From contig CAZYVI010000009.1 of the NCBI GenBank assembly GCA_964651245.1, positions 62,001 to 126,000 on the forward strand: DNA of 64,000 nucleotides, written 5' to 3'. The stretch is from Avedoeria sp964651245 (GTDB lineage: Bacteria > Chloroflexota > Anaerolineae > Epilineales > Epilineaceae). The position numbers were made by a program, and so were the translations under genes. The notes beneath the pieces are model-generated. The model saw only the letters and a program-made list of their open reading frames with translations. It was not told the DNA's origin and ran no database searches. Positions 48,699 to 58,204 of the stretch are shown in pieces (position 1 is the first letter of the stretch; each line of letters begins with the position of its first letter).

Positions 48699-51600
48699 AT
48701 GCTGCACCTCCGGCTGTCCCAGCGCGTCGAGGAGCTGGCGACCGCGCTCGTCGAGGTCGTCCGGCCGCCACTGGCGCAGCCGTTCGCCAACGACTGCATC
48801 GTCGTCCAGAGCCGCGGCATGCAGCGCTGGCTGGAGATGACGCTGGCCAGCGCCACCGGCGTCTGGGCCAACGGCTGGTTCCCGTTCCCCGACGCGTTCC
48901 TGCGCAAGCTGCGCCGCGATGTCTGCGGCGCCGAGGCGCAGGCCCCCTACGACCGCGACGGCCTGGCGTTCGCCGTCGCCGCCGCCATCGCCGCCGCGGG
49001 CGACGAGCCGGCGTTCGCGCCGCTGCGGCGCTACCTGGGCGCTTCGGCCGGCCCGGCGCCCGCCGCGTCGCCGCGGCTCCTGCCGCTCGCCCGCCGCGTC
49101 GCCGACGTGCTCGACGGCTACGCGCTCCACCGGCCCGACGTGCTGCTGGCCTGGGAGGCCGGCGACGTCGCCGCCGGCGGCCTCGACGCCGACGACGCTT
49201 GGCAGCCGGCGCTGTGGCGGGCGATCGTCGCCGCCCAGCCCGAGCGCAGCCGGGGCGTGCGCCAGACCGAGGCGCTCATCGCCGCCCTGGAGCGGGGCAC
49301 AGCGCCGAACGATCCCGACTTCGAGCGCGTCTGCGTCTTCGGCCTCTCGGCGTTGTCGCCGCTCTACGTCCGGGTGCTGGCCGCCCTCGGTCGCCACCGC
49401 GAGGTCCACGTCTTCGCCCTCGCCCCCTCGCCGGCCGAGGCCGAGGCGCTGCGGCAGCACCTCGCCGTCGGCCGCCTCGCCGCCGGCCGCGCGCTCGACG
49501 CGGCCGCCGCGCGGGCGGTGCCGCCGCCGCGCCACCCGCTGCTGCGCTCGATGGGCGGCGTGGCGCGCGACTTCCAGCTCGTGGCCGGGGCCGCCGCCGG
49601 CCGCGTCGCGATCACCCCCGTCGACGCGGCGGCGACGCCGTCGACCGCCCTCGCCGCCCTCCAGGCCGACCTCGCCGCCGACGCGCCATCGCCGCGGCCG
49701 GCCGTCGTGGCCGCCCTCGTCGACGGCCGCGACGCATCGATCTCGGTGCACGCCTGCCACGGCCCGCTGCGCGAGGTCGAGGTCCTGCGCGACCAGCTCG
49801 TCGCCGCCTTCGACGCCGACCGCACGCTGGCGCCGCACGACGTCGTCGTCCTGACCTCCGACATCGCCGGCTATGCGCCCTACGTCGAGGCGGTGCTGGG
49901 CGCGACGCGCCTCGACGGCTGCCGGCTGCCCTTCTCGATCGCCGACCGGCGCGGGCGCGACGCGCTGCCGGTGGCCCAGGCGTTCGGCCGGCTGCTCCAC
50001 GTGCTGCGCGGGCGCTTCCCGGCCTCGGAGGTCGTCGACCTGTTGTCGCTCGGCCCGGTCCAGGCCCGCTTCGGGCTCGAGCCGGCCGACGTCGAGCTCG
50101 TCCGGCGCTGGGTGGCCGCCAGCGGTGTCCGCTGGGCCGCCGACGCCGAGCACCGGCGCGCCGTCGGGCAGCCGGCCGACGGCGGCCACACCTGGCGCTT
50201 CGGCCTCGACCGGCTGGCGCTGGGCGCCGCCGTCGGCGAGCCCGACGACGGCGCGGCCGGCGACGGCCTGTTCGCCGGCGCGCTGCCGGCCGTCGAGGCG
50301 CTGACCGATCCGCGCGTGCTCGGCGGGCTGGCGGCGTTCGTCGACCGCCTCGACGCGGCGCGGCACGGCTGCCTGGCGCCGCGGAGCGCCCGCGCCTGGG
50401 CCGACACCTTGTCGGCGCTGCTGGCCGACCTGATCGCCCAGGACGGCGCCCACGCGGCGCAGCACGGCCAGCTGCGTACCGCGCTCGACGACCTCGCCCG
50501 GCGCGCCGAGGACGGCGGGTTCGCGGGCGACCTCACGCTCGACAGCGTGACCGACCTCGTCCTGCAGGCCGTCGACGGCGCCGAGGCCGACGGCGGCCGG
50601 GGCTTCCTGGCCGGCGGCATCACCGTGGCGGCGCTGGCGCCGATGCGCTCGATCCCGTTCCGCGTCGTCGCCCTGTTGGGCCTCAACGACGGCGACTTCC
50701 CGCGCGCGGGGCGGCCGTTCGCGTTCGACCTGGCCGCACGCCAGCCCCGCCTCGGCGACCGCCGCCCGCGCGACGACGACCGCTTCCTGTTCCTCGAGGC
50801 GCTGCTGGCGGCCCGCGACCGGCTCATCGTCACCTACAGCGGCCAGAGCGCGCGCGACAACAGCCGCCGCCCGCCGTCCGTCGTGGTCAGCGAGCTGCTG
50901 GACGCGCTGGTGGCCATGGATCCGGCCGCCACGACCGCCGACCCCGCCGCCGCGGCCGACCGCCTGGTGACGTGGCACCCTCTGCAGCCGTTCAGCCCGC
51001 GCTACTTCGCCGCGCCCGACGATCCCGCGCCCGGCGACCCGCGGCTGTTCAGCTACGCCGGCAGCTACGCCGGCGCCGCGGCCGCCCTCGGCGCCGACCG
51101 CGCCGCGCCGCGTCCCTTCTTCGGCGCCTGGACCGCGCCGCTCGACGGCCGCCCGCCCGCCCGCGCGCCGGCGGCGTCCAGCGCCACGCCGCCTGCCGAC
51201 ACGGCGCGGGCGGACGGGGGCGGGCCGGACGACGGCGGTCACGTCGTCGCGCTGGCCGATCTCGCCGGCTTCTTTCGTCACCCGGCACGGCACGTCCTGC
51301 GCCGCGTCTACCAGGTCGAGCTGCCGTCCGACGAGGCGCCGCTGATCGACCGCGAGCCGCTCGAGCTCGGCGCGCTCGGGCGCCACGCCGTCGGCGAGGC
51401 CGTGCTGGTCGACCTCGTGGCGGGCCGGACGCCGGCCGCCGCCGCGGCCCGCGCCCGCGCCCGCGGGCTGGTGCCGCTCGGCACGCCGGGCGTCGTCGCG
51501 CTGCGGAGCATCGTCGCCCAAGCCCACGCCATCGCCGAACGCGCCGCGCCGTGGCTGGCGGCGCCGTCCGACCCGCCGGTCCGGGTCGACCTGCGGCTGC

Positions 51601-52208
51601 CGGGAGCCGGGGTGCGCCTGGTCGGCACGCTGGCCGAGGTCCGGGGCGGCGGGGTGGTGCGCTGCAGCTTCGCCCGCGTCGACCCTGGGCGCTCGCTCGA
51701 CGTCTGGATCGAGCACCTGGCGCTGTGCGCCGCGGGCGACGCCGGCGCAGCGGCCAGCCCCGCGGGCCCGGCGGCGGACGGTGGGCCGGTGAGCCGCCGC
51801 TTCGGGCGGCCGGTGAGCAACCAGGATCGCGACGTGGTGGGCGAGTTGGCCTTCGGGCCGGTGGCCGACGCCCGGCGCGTGCTCGAGACGCTCGTCGCGC
51901 TCTACCTCGCCGGCCGCTCGGGCGGGCTGCCGTTCCTGCCGCGTGCATCGCACGCGTACGCGGCCGCCGACGCGCCCGGCAGGGACGACGACGCGGCGTG
52001 GCGGGACGCGCGGACGGCCTTCGAGGGGTCGTGGGGCGACGGCGGCCGCGGCGAGGGGACCGACGCCTGGGTCCGGCTGGCGCTGGGCGACGCCGAGCCG
52101 TTCGGGCCGAACGGCGATCCGGGCTGGCGCGACGCGTTCGCCGCCGTTGCCCACGCCGTCTACGACCCGCTGCTGGCCGCGCTGGCGGCGGCCGAGGCCG
52201 CGGCGTGA
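48699..52208 (+). CDS. recC: exodeoxyribonuclease V gamma subunit
   Basis: 1169 residues, close to the E. coli size. It begins MLHLRLSQRVEELATALVEV and 'IVVQSRGMQRWLEMTLA', the standard RecC opening. Inactive helicase-like domains follow, with 'VCVFGLSALSPLYVRVL' and 'HVFALAPSP', 'DVVVLTSDIAGYAPYVEAVL', 'RMRSIPF'-type 'APMRSIPFRVVALLGLNDGD' and 'RDRLIVTYSGQSARDNSRR'. The C-terminal inactive nuclease-like domain covers ~860-1169. RecC holds RecB and RecD together, splits the DNA strands and reads Chi. The Chi-reading tunnel residues cannot be compared by eye. The stop overlaps recB (GTGA). Confidence 0.93.
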   Translation: MLHLRLSQRVEELATALVEVVRPPLAQPFANDCIVVQSRGMQRWLEMTLASATGVWANGWFPFPDAFLRKLRRDVCGAEAQAPYDRDGLAFAVAAAIAAAGDEPAFAPLRRYLGASAGPAPAASPRLLPLARRVADVLDGYALHRPDVLLAWEAGDVAAGGLDADDAWQPALWRAIVAAQPERSRGVRQTEALIAALERGTAPNDPDFERVCVFGLSALSPLYVRVLAALGRHREVHVFALAPSPAEAEALRQHLAVGRLAAGRALDAAAARAVPPPRHPLLRSMGGVARDFQLVAGAAAGRVAITPVDAAATPSTALAALQADLAADAPSPRPAVVAALVDGRDASISVHACHGPLREVEVLRDQLVAAFDADRTLAPHDVVVLTSDIAGYAPYVEAVLGATRLDGCRLPFSIADRRGRDALPVAQAFGRLLHVLRGRFPASEVVDLLSLGPVQARFGLEPADVELVRRWVAASGVRWAADAEHRRAVGQPADGGHTWRFGLDRLALGAAVGEPDDGAAGDGLFAGALPAVEALTDPRVLGGLAAFVDRLDAARHGCLAPRSARAWADTLSALLADLIAQDGAHAAQHGQLRTALDDLARRAEDGGFAGDLTLDSVTDLVLQAVDGAEADGGRGFLAGGITVAALAPMRSIPFRVVALLGLNDGDFPRAGRPFAFDLAARQPRLGDRRPRDDDRFLFLEALLAARDRLIVTYSGQSARDNSRRPPSVVVSELLDALVAMDPAATTADPAAAADRLVTWHPLQPFSPRYFAAPDDPAPGDPRLFSYAGSYAGAAAALGADRAAPRPFFGAWTAPLDGRPPARAPAASSATPPADTARADGGGPDDGGHVVALADLAGFFRHPARHVLRRVYQVELPSDEAPLIDREPLELGALGRHAVGEAVLVDLVAGRTPAAAAARARARGLVPLGTPGVVALRSIVAQAHAIAERAAPWLAAPSDPPVRVDLRLPGAGVRLVGTLAEVRGGGVVRCSFARVDPGRSLDVWIEHLALCAAGDAGAAASPAGPAADGGPVSRRFGRPVSNQDRDVVGELAFGPVADARRVLETLVALYLAGRSGGLPFLPRASHAYAAADAPGRDDDAAWRDARTAFEGSWGDGGRGEGTDAWVRLALGDAEPFGPNGDPGWRDAFAAVAHAVYDPLLAALAAAEAAA

Positions 52209-55200
52209 ACGTCCTCGACGCGGCGACGCTGCCGCTGCACGGCACCCACCTCATCGAGGCCAGCGCCGGCACCGGCAAGACCCACACGATCGCGACGCTC
52301 GTCGAGCGCCTGGTCGTCGAGGCCGGCCTCCCGATCGACCGCATCCTGGTCATCACCTTCACCCGTGCCGCGACGGCCGAGCTGCGCGACCGCGTCCGGC
52401 GCCGCCTCGTCGGCGCCCTGGCCGAGCGGTCGGCCGCGGTCGGCGGCGAGGGCGGCGACGCGCCGGCCGACGTCGAGCGGCTGGCGGCGGCGGTGCGCGA
52501 CTTCGACACCGCCCCGATCTTCACGATCCACGGCTTCTGCCAGCGCGTCCTGCAGGAGTTCGCGTTCGAGAGCGGCACCAGCTTCGAGGCGACGCTCGAC
52601 GACGACGACCGGGCGCTGCGCGCCGAGATCGTGGCCGACTACTGGGCGCGTGCCACGCACGATGCGCCGGAGGTCCTCGTCGCCCACCTCCTCGGGCCGG
52701 CCAAGGTCACGCCGAGCGCGCTCGACGCCCTCGCCCGCACCCTCGCCGGCGCCCGCGGCGCGGCGATCGTGCCGGCGCCGGACGCCGACGCGGGGGGCGA
52801 GCCGCCGGACGGCGCCGCCACGGCCGATCTGGGCGCCGCCCTGGCGACGTGGCGGGCGGCCGTCGACGGCGCCCGCGCGGCGTGGGCCGCCGGCCGCGCC
52901 GCCGTCGAGGCCGAGCTGGCCCATAGCCCGGCGTTGCGCCACGGCTCCTTCAGCAAGTCGAACGTTCCGACCTGGCTCGGCAAGATCGAGGCCTGGCTCG
53001 CGGCGCCAGACGGGCCGGCGCCGGGCGCCGTCGGCGACGTCGTCGACCGCTTCGCCGCCGCCCGCATCGAAGAGGCCGTCAAGCCGGGCCACAGCGCGCC
53101 CGCGCACCCGCTGCTGGACCGGCTCGACGACCTGGCCGCGGCCGACGCGGCGCTGCGGGCGCACCTCGACGCGGCCGCGCGCGACATCCGGCGCGGGCTG
53201 GCCGGCTACCTGGCGCGCGAGACGCGGCTGCGGCGCGAGCGCGCCCAGGCGAAGGCGTTCGACGACCTGCTGCACGACCTGGCCGACGCCCTCGACGGCG
53301 ACCACGGCCCGGTCCTGGCGGCGCGCGCCCGGGCGCGCTACGCGGCGGCCCTGGTCGACGAGTTCCAGGACACCGACGACGTGCAGTACCGCGTCGTCCG
53401 CGCCCTGTTCGGCCCGTCGGCGCGCGATGCGGACGGCGCGGCGCCGTTCCTGGCCCTGATCGGGGATCCGAAGCAGGCCATCTACGCCTTCCGCGGCGCC
53501 GACATCCGGACCTACCTGCGGGCCGCCGCCGACGCCGGTCCCGGCGGGCGCTGGACGCTGGGCACGAACTGGCGCTCCGACGCCGGGCTCGTCGCGGCGC
53601 AGAACGCCGTGTGGTCGGAGGATCGCGTCGCCCGCCCCTTCCTCGACCCGGGCATCGCCTGCCCGGCCGTCGTCGCCCGGCGCGGCGTGCGGCTGACCGC
53701 CGCCACCGGCCACGACCTGCCGCCGCTGGCCGTCCTGCGCCTGGGCCCCGACGACGACGGCGCCGAGCTCGACGGCCCCTGGCTCAAGGCCGACTGGGCC
53801 AAGCGCGCCATCCCGCGGCGCATCGCGACCGAGATCGCCCGCCTCCTCGCCGCGCCGCCGCTCATACGGCGCGACGACCCAGGCGACGGCGACGGCGCGG
53901 GCGACGGTGACGGCGACGGCGACGACGCGGCCCTGCGCGCCGAACGCGCGGCGCCGGCGCGGCCGCTCGAGCCGGGCGACATCGCCGTGCTCACCCGCAC
54001 GAACGACCAGGCCGGGGCCATCGCCGCCGCGCTCGCCCGGCTCGGCATCCCGCACGTGGTCCACGGCGACGCCAGCGTCTTCGAGACCGACGAGGCCGAC
54101 GAGCTGGCCCGCGTCCTCGCCGCCGTCCTCGAGCCCGGCGACGGCCGCCGGGTGCGCGGCGCGCTGGCCACGCGCCTCCTCGGCGCCGACGCCGCCGCGC
54201 TGACGGCCCTGGCCGCCGACGAGGCGGCCTGGGAAGCCACGGTCGAGCGCTTCCGCGGCTGGCTGGCCCGCTGGCAGACGGCCGGCTTCATCCAGGCCTA
54301 CCGCCGTCTCGTCGACGACGAGGGCGTCGCCGACCGCCTGCTGCGGCTGCCCGACGGCGAGCGCCGGCTGACGAACCTCCAGCACTTGGCCGAGCTGCTG
54401 CACGGCGCCGCCCACGCCGACGACCTCGGGCCGCGGGCGCTGGTGGCGTGGCTGGCGCGGATGCGCACCGACCGCGCCGCGCGCGACGGCGCCGTCGGCG
54501 ACAGCGCCCAGCTCCGACTCGAGCGCGACAGCCGCGCGGTGCAGGTCGTCACGATCCACCGCAGCAAGGGGCTCGAGTACGGTGTGGTCTACTGTCCCTA
54601 CCTCTGGCACGTCTCGTCGCTGCGGACCGACGACGGCCTGCGATTCCACGACCCGGTCAGGGACCGGCCGGCGCTCGACGTCGATCGCCCGCCCGCCCCC
54701 GCGCATGTCGCCCTGGCCGAAGACGATCGGGCCGCCGAGGAGCTTCGGCTGGCCTACGTGGCCCTGACGCGCGCCAAACACCACTGCGCCGTCGTCTGGG
54801 GGCCGGTCAAGGGCGCCGACGGCGCTGCCCTCGCCCGCCTCCTCCATCCGCTGGCCCCCGACGCCGCCGACGCCGGCCCGGCCGCCGCCCGCGCCCATGC
54901 CGCGGCGCGGCTGGCCGACCCGGCCGCCGTCGACGCCGACCTGGCGGCGCTGGCCGCGGCCTGCGCCGGCCACGCGGCGGCGCGCGCCCTGGCCGACGGC
55001 GCGGCGCCGCGCCTGCGGCCGCCGCGCGACGGCGCCGCGCTGACCGCCGCCCGCCGCTTCGCCGGCGCGATCGCGCCTGGGCGGCGGCGGACGAGCTACA
55101 GCACGCTCACCGCCGACCGCGCCGGCCGCCCGGCCGACAGCGAGGCGGTGCGCGACCACGACGCCGAGGCCGACGCCGCCGACGCGTCGTACGGGCTGGC

Positions 55201-56041
55201 AGGCGCGGTCGAGGCCGCGGCCGGCGCGGCCCCGGCCGCGATCGGGCTCGAAGCCGCCGTCGGACTGCCCGCGACCGTGCCGCTCGATGCCTTCCCGGCC
55301 GGCGCCGACCCCGGCACCTGCCTCCACGCCGTGTTCGAGCGGATCGACTTCCAGGCGCCCGACGGCTGGCCGGCCGTCGTCGTCGACGCCTGCCGCCGCG
55401 CCGGCCTCGCCGAGCCGGCGGCGCGGCTCCTGGGCGACGCGCTGCCCGGCATCGTCGCCACGCCGCTGCGCGACGGCCCCGACGGCTTCGCCCTGGCCGA
55501 CATCGGCCGCGGCGTGCGCCTCAACGAGATGCCGTTCGTCCTGCCGCTGGCCGTTGGCGACGCCGCCGCGCCGCTGGCGCCCGCGGCGTTGGCGGGGGCC
55601 CTGGCGGCCGACGGCGACGACGGCCTGCCGGCCGGCTACGCCAACGCGGTCGGGCGGCTCGGGTTCGCGGCGGTGCGCGGTCACCTGAGCGGCTACGTCG
55701 ACATGGTCGCCCGCGTCGGCGAGCGGTGGTACATCTTCGACTGGAAGTCGAACCGGCTGGGCGCCACGTTCGACGACTACACGCCCGCGCGGATCGCCGC
55801 CGCGATGGCCCACCACCACTACCACCTCCAGTACCTGCTCTACTGCGTCGCCGTCCGGCGCTACCTGACCCGGCGCGTGCCCGGCTTCCGCCACGCCGAC
55901 CACTTCGGCGGCGTCTGCTACCTCTTCGTCCGCGGCCTCGACCCGCGGCACGGCCCGCGCCGCGGCGTCTTCTTCGCCCGCCCGAGCGCGGCCCACCTCG
56001 ACCGCCTCGACGCCGTGCTCGACGGTCGGGCCGACCGATGA
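52205..56041 (+). CDS. recB: exodeoxyribonuclease V beta subunit (helicase-nuclease)
   Basis: 1278 residues from GTG 52205. SF1A 3'-5' helicase with Walker A ASAGTGKT (19-26), Ia 'ILVITFTRAATAELRDR', II 'AALVDEFQDTDDVQYRVV', III 'LIGDPKQAIYAFRGADIR', IV 'LGTNWRSD', V 'VVTIHRSKGLEYGVVYCP' and VI 'ELRLAYVALTRAKHH'. The C-terminal RecB nuclease domain has 'DPGTCLHAVFERIDF' and the metal-binding 'WYIFDWKSNRLG' (Asp1179, Lys1181), so nuclease activity should be intact. It is about 100 residues longer than E. coli RecB, partly an Asp/Gly-rich insert near residues 555-580. With RecC and RecD it resects double-strand ends for RecA and destroys foreign linear DNA. Confidence 0.95.
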   Translation: MNVLDAATLPLHGTHLIEASAGTGKTHTIATLVERLVVEAGLPIDRILVITFTRAATAELRDRVRRRLVGALAERSAAVGGEGGDAPADVERLAAAVRDFDTAPIFTIHGFCQRVLQEFAFESGTSFEATLDDDDRALRAEIVADYWARATHDAPEVLVAHLLGPAKVTPSALDALARTLAGARGAAIVPAPDADAGGEPPDGAATADLGAALATWRAAVDGARAAWAAGRAAVEAELAHSPALRHGSFSKSNVPTWLGKIEAWLAAPDGPAPGAVGDVVDRFAAARIEEAVKPGHSAPAHPLLDRLDDLAAADAALRAHLDAAARDIRRGLAGYLARETRLRRERAQAKAFDDLLHDLADALDGDHGPVLAARARARYAAALVDEFQDTDDVQYRVVRALFGPSARDADGAAPFLALIGDPKQAIYAFRGADIRTYLRAAADAGPGGRWTLGTNWRSDAGLVAAQNAVWSEDRVARPFLDPGIACPAVVARRGVRLTAATGHDLPPLAVLRLGPDDDGAELDGPWLKADWAKRAIPRRIATEIARLLAAPPLIRRDDPGDGDGAGDGDGDGDDAALRAERAAPARPLEPGDIAVLTRTNDQAGAIAAALARLGIPHVVHGDASVFETDEADELARVLAAVLEPGDGRRVRGALATRLLGADAAALTALAADEAAWEATVERFRGWLARWQTAGFIQAYRRLVDDEGVADRLLRLPDGERRLTNLQHLAELLHGAAHADDLGPRALVAWLARMRTDRAARDGAVGDSAQLRLERDSRAVQVVTIHRSKGLEYGVVYCPYLWHVSSLRTDDGLRFHDPVRDRPALDVDRPPAPAHVALAEDDRAAEELRLAYVALTRAKHHCAVVWGPVKGADGAALARLLHPLAPDAADAGPAAARAHAAARLADPAAVDADLAALAAACAGHAAARALADGAAPRLRPPRDGAALTAARRFAGAIAPGRRRTSYSTLTADRAGRPADSEAVRDHDAEADAADASYGLAGAVEAAAGAAPAAIGLEAAVGLPATVPLDAFPAGADPGTCLHAVFERIDFQAPDGWPAVVVDACRRAGLAEPAARLLGDALPGIVATPLRDGPDGFALADIGRGVRLNEMPFVLPLAVGDAAAPLAPAALAGALAADGDDGLPAGYANAVGRLGFAAVRGHLSGYVDMVARVGERWYIFDWKSNRLGATFDDYTPARIAAAMAHHHYHLQYLLYCVAVRRYLTRRVPGFRHADHFGGVCYLFVRGLDPRHGPRRGVFFARPSAAHLDRLDAVLDGRADR

Positions 56042-58047
56042 CGTCCGACGCCACGACGCCGCCCGTGCCGCCGCGGCCGAACGCGCCGGCCACGCCGCCG
56101 GCCGGCGCGTCGGCCGGTGGTGCGCCGGAAGGCAGCGCGCCGGATGCCGCCGCGATCGCGCCCGCCGCCCCGGCCGAGGCCACCGTCGACGCCCTGGCCG
56201 CCGCCGGCGTGCTCGACGCCCTCGACGCCGCCCTGGCGCGAACGCTCACCGCGCTCGGCGGCGAGCCCGACCCGCGCGTGGCGCTCGGCCTGGGTCTGGC
56301 CAGCCGGGCGCTGCGCCTGGGCGACGTCTGCGCCGACCTGCCGACCATCGCCGCCGCGCCCGTCGCCGACGACGACGGCGCCGCGATCGCCGGCCTGGCG
56401 TGGCCGCCGCTGGCGGCCTGGCGGGCGGCCCTGGCGGCCAGCCCGGTCGTCGACGCCGCGGGCGGGCGCGATGCCACCACGCCGCTCGTGCTCGACGCGA
56501 GGGCCGGCCGGCTCTACCTCCGGCGCATGTGGCGCCACGAGGTCGGGTTGGCCGCGGCGCTCATCGAGCGCGCGGCGGCGCCGCCGCTCCCGCTCGACGG
56601 CGCCGCGCTGCGGCAGGCGCTGGCGACCCGGTTCGGGCCGCCGGGCGCGGCGCCCGACGACCAGGCGGTGGCGGCCTGGGTGGCCGCCGGGCGGCGGCTG
56701 GCGATCATCACCGGCGGCCCCGGCACCGGCAAGACCACCACGGTGGTCACGATCGCGGCGATCCTCGTCGACGCCGCGCTGGCCGCCGGCGCGCCGCCGC
56801 CGCGCATCGCGCTCTTGGCGCCGACCGGCAAGGCCGCGGCGCGGCTGGCCGAGGCCGTCGGCGAAGCGGGCGCCGGCCTGGCGCTGTCCGACGCCGCGCG
56901 CGCCGCGCTGCCGAGCGCCGCCCGGACGATCCACCGCGCCCTGGGCATCGGCCGCGACGGCCGCCCGAGCGGCCGGCCGCTCGAGGCCGACGTCGTCGTC
57001 GTCGACGAGGCGTCGATGGTCGACCTGGCCCGGATGCGCCAGCTCGTCGACGCCGTCCCCGCCGCGGCCCGGCTCGTCGTGCTCGGCGACCACGACCAGC
57101 TGGCCAGCGTCGACGCGGGCGCGGTGCTGGGCGATCTCTGCGGCGGCGACGCCGCCGGCCGCCACCAGGCCGCGCTGGCCGACGCCTACGCCCGCTTCGC
57201 GGCGGGCGACGACGCGGCGCTCGACACCGCGGCCGACGGCGATGCGGCCGGACGGCCGGCGCTCGCGGGCAGCGTCGTCGTCCTGACGCGCAGCCGCCGC
57301 TTCGGCGCCGACAGCGGCATCGGCCGGTTGGCACGGGCGATCCGCGCCGGCGACGCCGACGCCGTGCTGGCCGTGCTCGACGACCCGGCCTACCCGGACG
57401 CGGCGCGGCGCGATGGCGGCGGCGTCCCGCGCGGCGGACGGCTGGCGCCGGCGCTGGCGGACGCGGTCCAAGCCGGCTATGGCGCCGTGCGCGACGCTGC
57501 CGAGCCGGGCGCGGCCCTCGACGCACTGGCGTCCTTCCGCGTCGTCTGCGCCCACCGCCGCGGGCCCTACGGCGTCGAGCCGCTCAACGCCGCGATCGCC
57601 GGCGCGCTGGCCGCCGGCGGCCCGGGCGGCGCCGCGGCACCGCCGGTCGAGGCGATCATCGTCCGCCACAACGACTACGCGGTCGGGCTGTACAACGGCG
57701 ACATCGGCCTCATCGCGCCGCGGCCCGGCGACGGGTCGCCGCGGGCCTGGTTCCGGCAGCCGGACGGCGCGCTGCGCGAGCTGGCGCTGGGCCGGCTGCC
57801 GGCCCACGAGCCGGCCTTCGCCCTCACCGTCCACCAGTCGCAGGGCTCGGAGTTCGATACGGTGGCCATCGTGCTGCCCGAAGCACCGTCGCCGCTGCTC
57901 ACGCGCGAGCTGCTCTACACCGCCGTCACCCGCGCCCGCCGCCGCCTGACGCTGTTCGCCTCGGCCGACGCGGTGCGCCACGCCGTCGCCCAGCGCACCC
58001 GGCGGGCGTCGGGGCTGCGGGCGCGGCTCTGGGGCGACGAGGGCTAG
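56038..58047 (+). CDS. recD: exodeoxyribonuclease V alpha subunit
   Basis: 669 residues from ATG 56038, overlapping recB (ATGA). A Pro/Ala-rich start (1-40) is followed by the RecC-binding N-domain and an SF1B 5'-3' helicase. Walker A is 'AIITGGPGTGKTTTVVTIA' (Lys232); others are 'LLAPTGKAAARLAEAV', II 'VVVVDEASMVDLARMRQL', III 'VVLGDHDQLASVDAGAVLGD', V 'ALTVHQSQGSEFDTVAIVLP' and VI 'LYTAVTRARRRLTLFA'. It is the fast motor on the 5' strand and controls the nuclease. The conserved recC-recB-recD order and unbroken 4-base overlaps mean equal expression. The spacer after the stop (58048-58111) has no obvious terminator. Confidence 0.95.
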   Translation: MTSDATTPPVPPRPNAPATPPAGASAGGAPEGSAPDAAAIAPAAPAEATVDALAAAGVLDALDAALARTLTALGGEPDPRVALGLGLASRALRLGDVCADLPTIAAAPVADDDGAAIAGLAWPPLAAWRAALAASPVVDAAGGRDATTPLVLDARAGRLYLRRMWRHEVGLAAALIERAAAPPLPLDGAALRQALATRFGPPGAAPDDQAVAAWVAAGRRLAIITGGPGTGKTTTVVTIAAILVDAALAAGAPPPRIALLAPTGKAAARLAEAVGEAGAGLALSDAARAALPSAARTIHRALGIGRDGRPSGRPLEADVVVVDEASMVDLARMRQLVDAVPAAARLVVLGDHDQLASVDAGAVLGDLCGGDAAGRHQAALADAYARFAAGDDAALDTAADGDAAGRPALAGSVVVLTRSRRFGADSGIGRLARAIRAGDADAVLAVLDDPAYPDAARRDGGGVPRGGRLAPALADAVQAGYGAVRDAAEPGAALDALASFRVVCAHRRGPYGVEPLNAAIAGALAAGGPGGAAAPPVEAIIVRHNDYAVGLYNGDIGLIAPRPGDGSPRAWFRQPDGALRELALGRLPAHEPAFALTVHQSQGSEFDTVAIVLPEAPSPLLTRELLYTAVTRARRRLTLFASADAVRHAVAQRTRRASGLRARLWGDEG

Positions 58048-58111
58048 GCGGCCGGTCACGGCGGCCCGCCGCGGCGCGTCGCACCGAGCGCCGCCGGGCC
58101 GTGGGCGGGCC

Positions 58112-58140
58112 TTGACGCTCGCCCGGGGCCGCCGTACCGT
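58112..58140 (+). promoter_or_regulatory. sigma-70-type promoter of the subtilase
   Basis: TTGACG (58112-58117), 17 bases, TACCGT (58135-58140). Leader about 58 bases to ATG 58205. Same TTGACG -35 as the rho promoter. Confidence 0.55.
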
Positions 58141-58204
58141 TGCCCGCCAGCCGCCGCGCGACCGCGACGCCCCGTCCGGCCGCCCGATCCGAAAGAAGCC
58201 CGCC

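Noticed and set aside
54448..56037. recD beginning far inside recB in the same frame
   Set aside because: The upstream open frame is a shadow of recB; RecD-like sequence starts only at the ATG overlapping the recB stop.
48219..58047. Phage or defence island around recCBD
   Set aside because: No phage, restriction, retron or mobile genes are near; flanks are housekeeping or secreted-protein genes.
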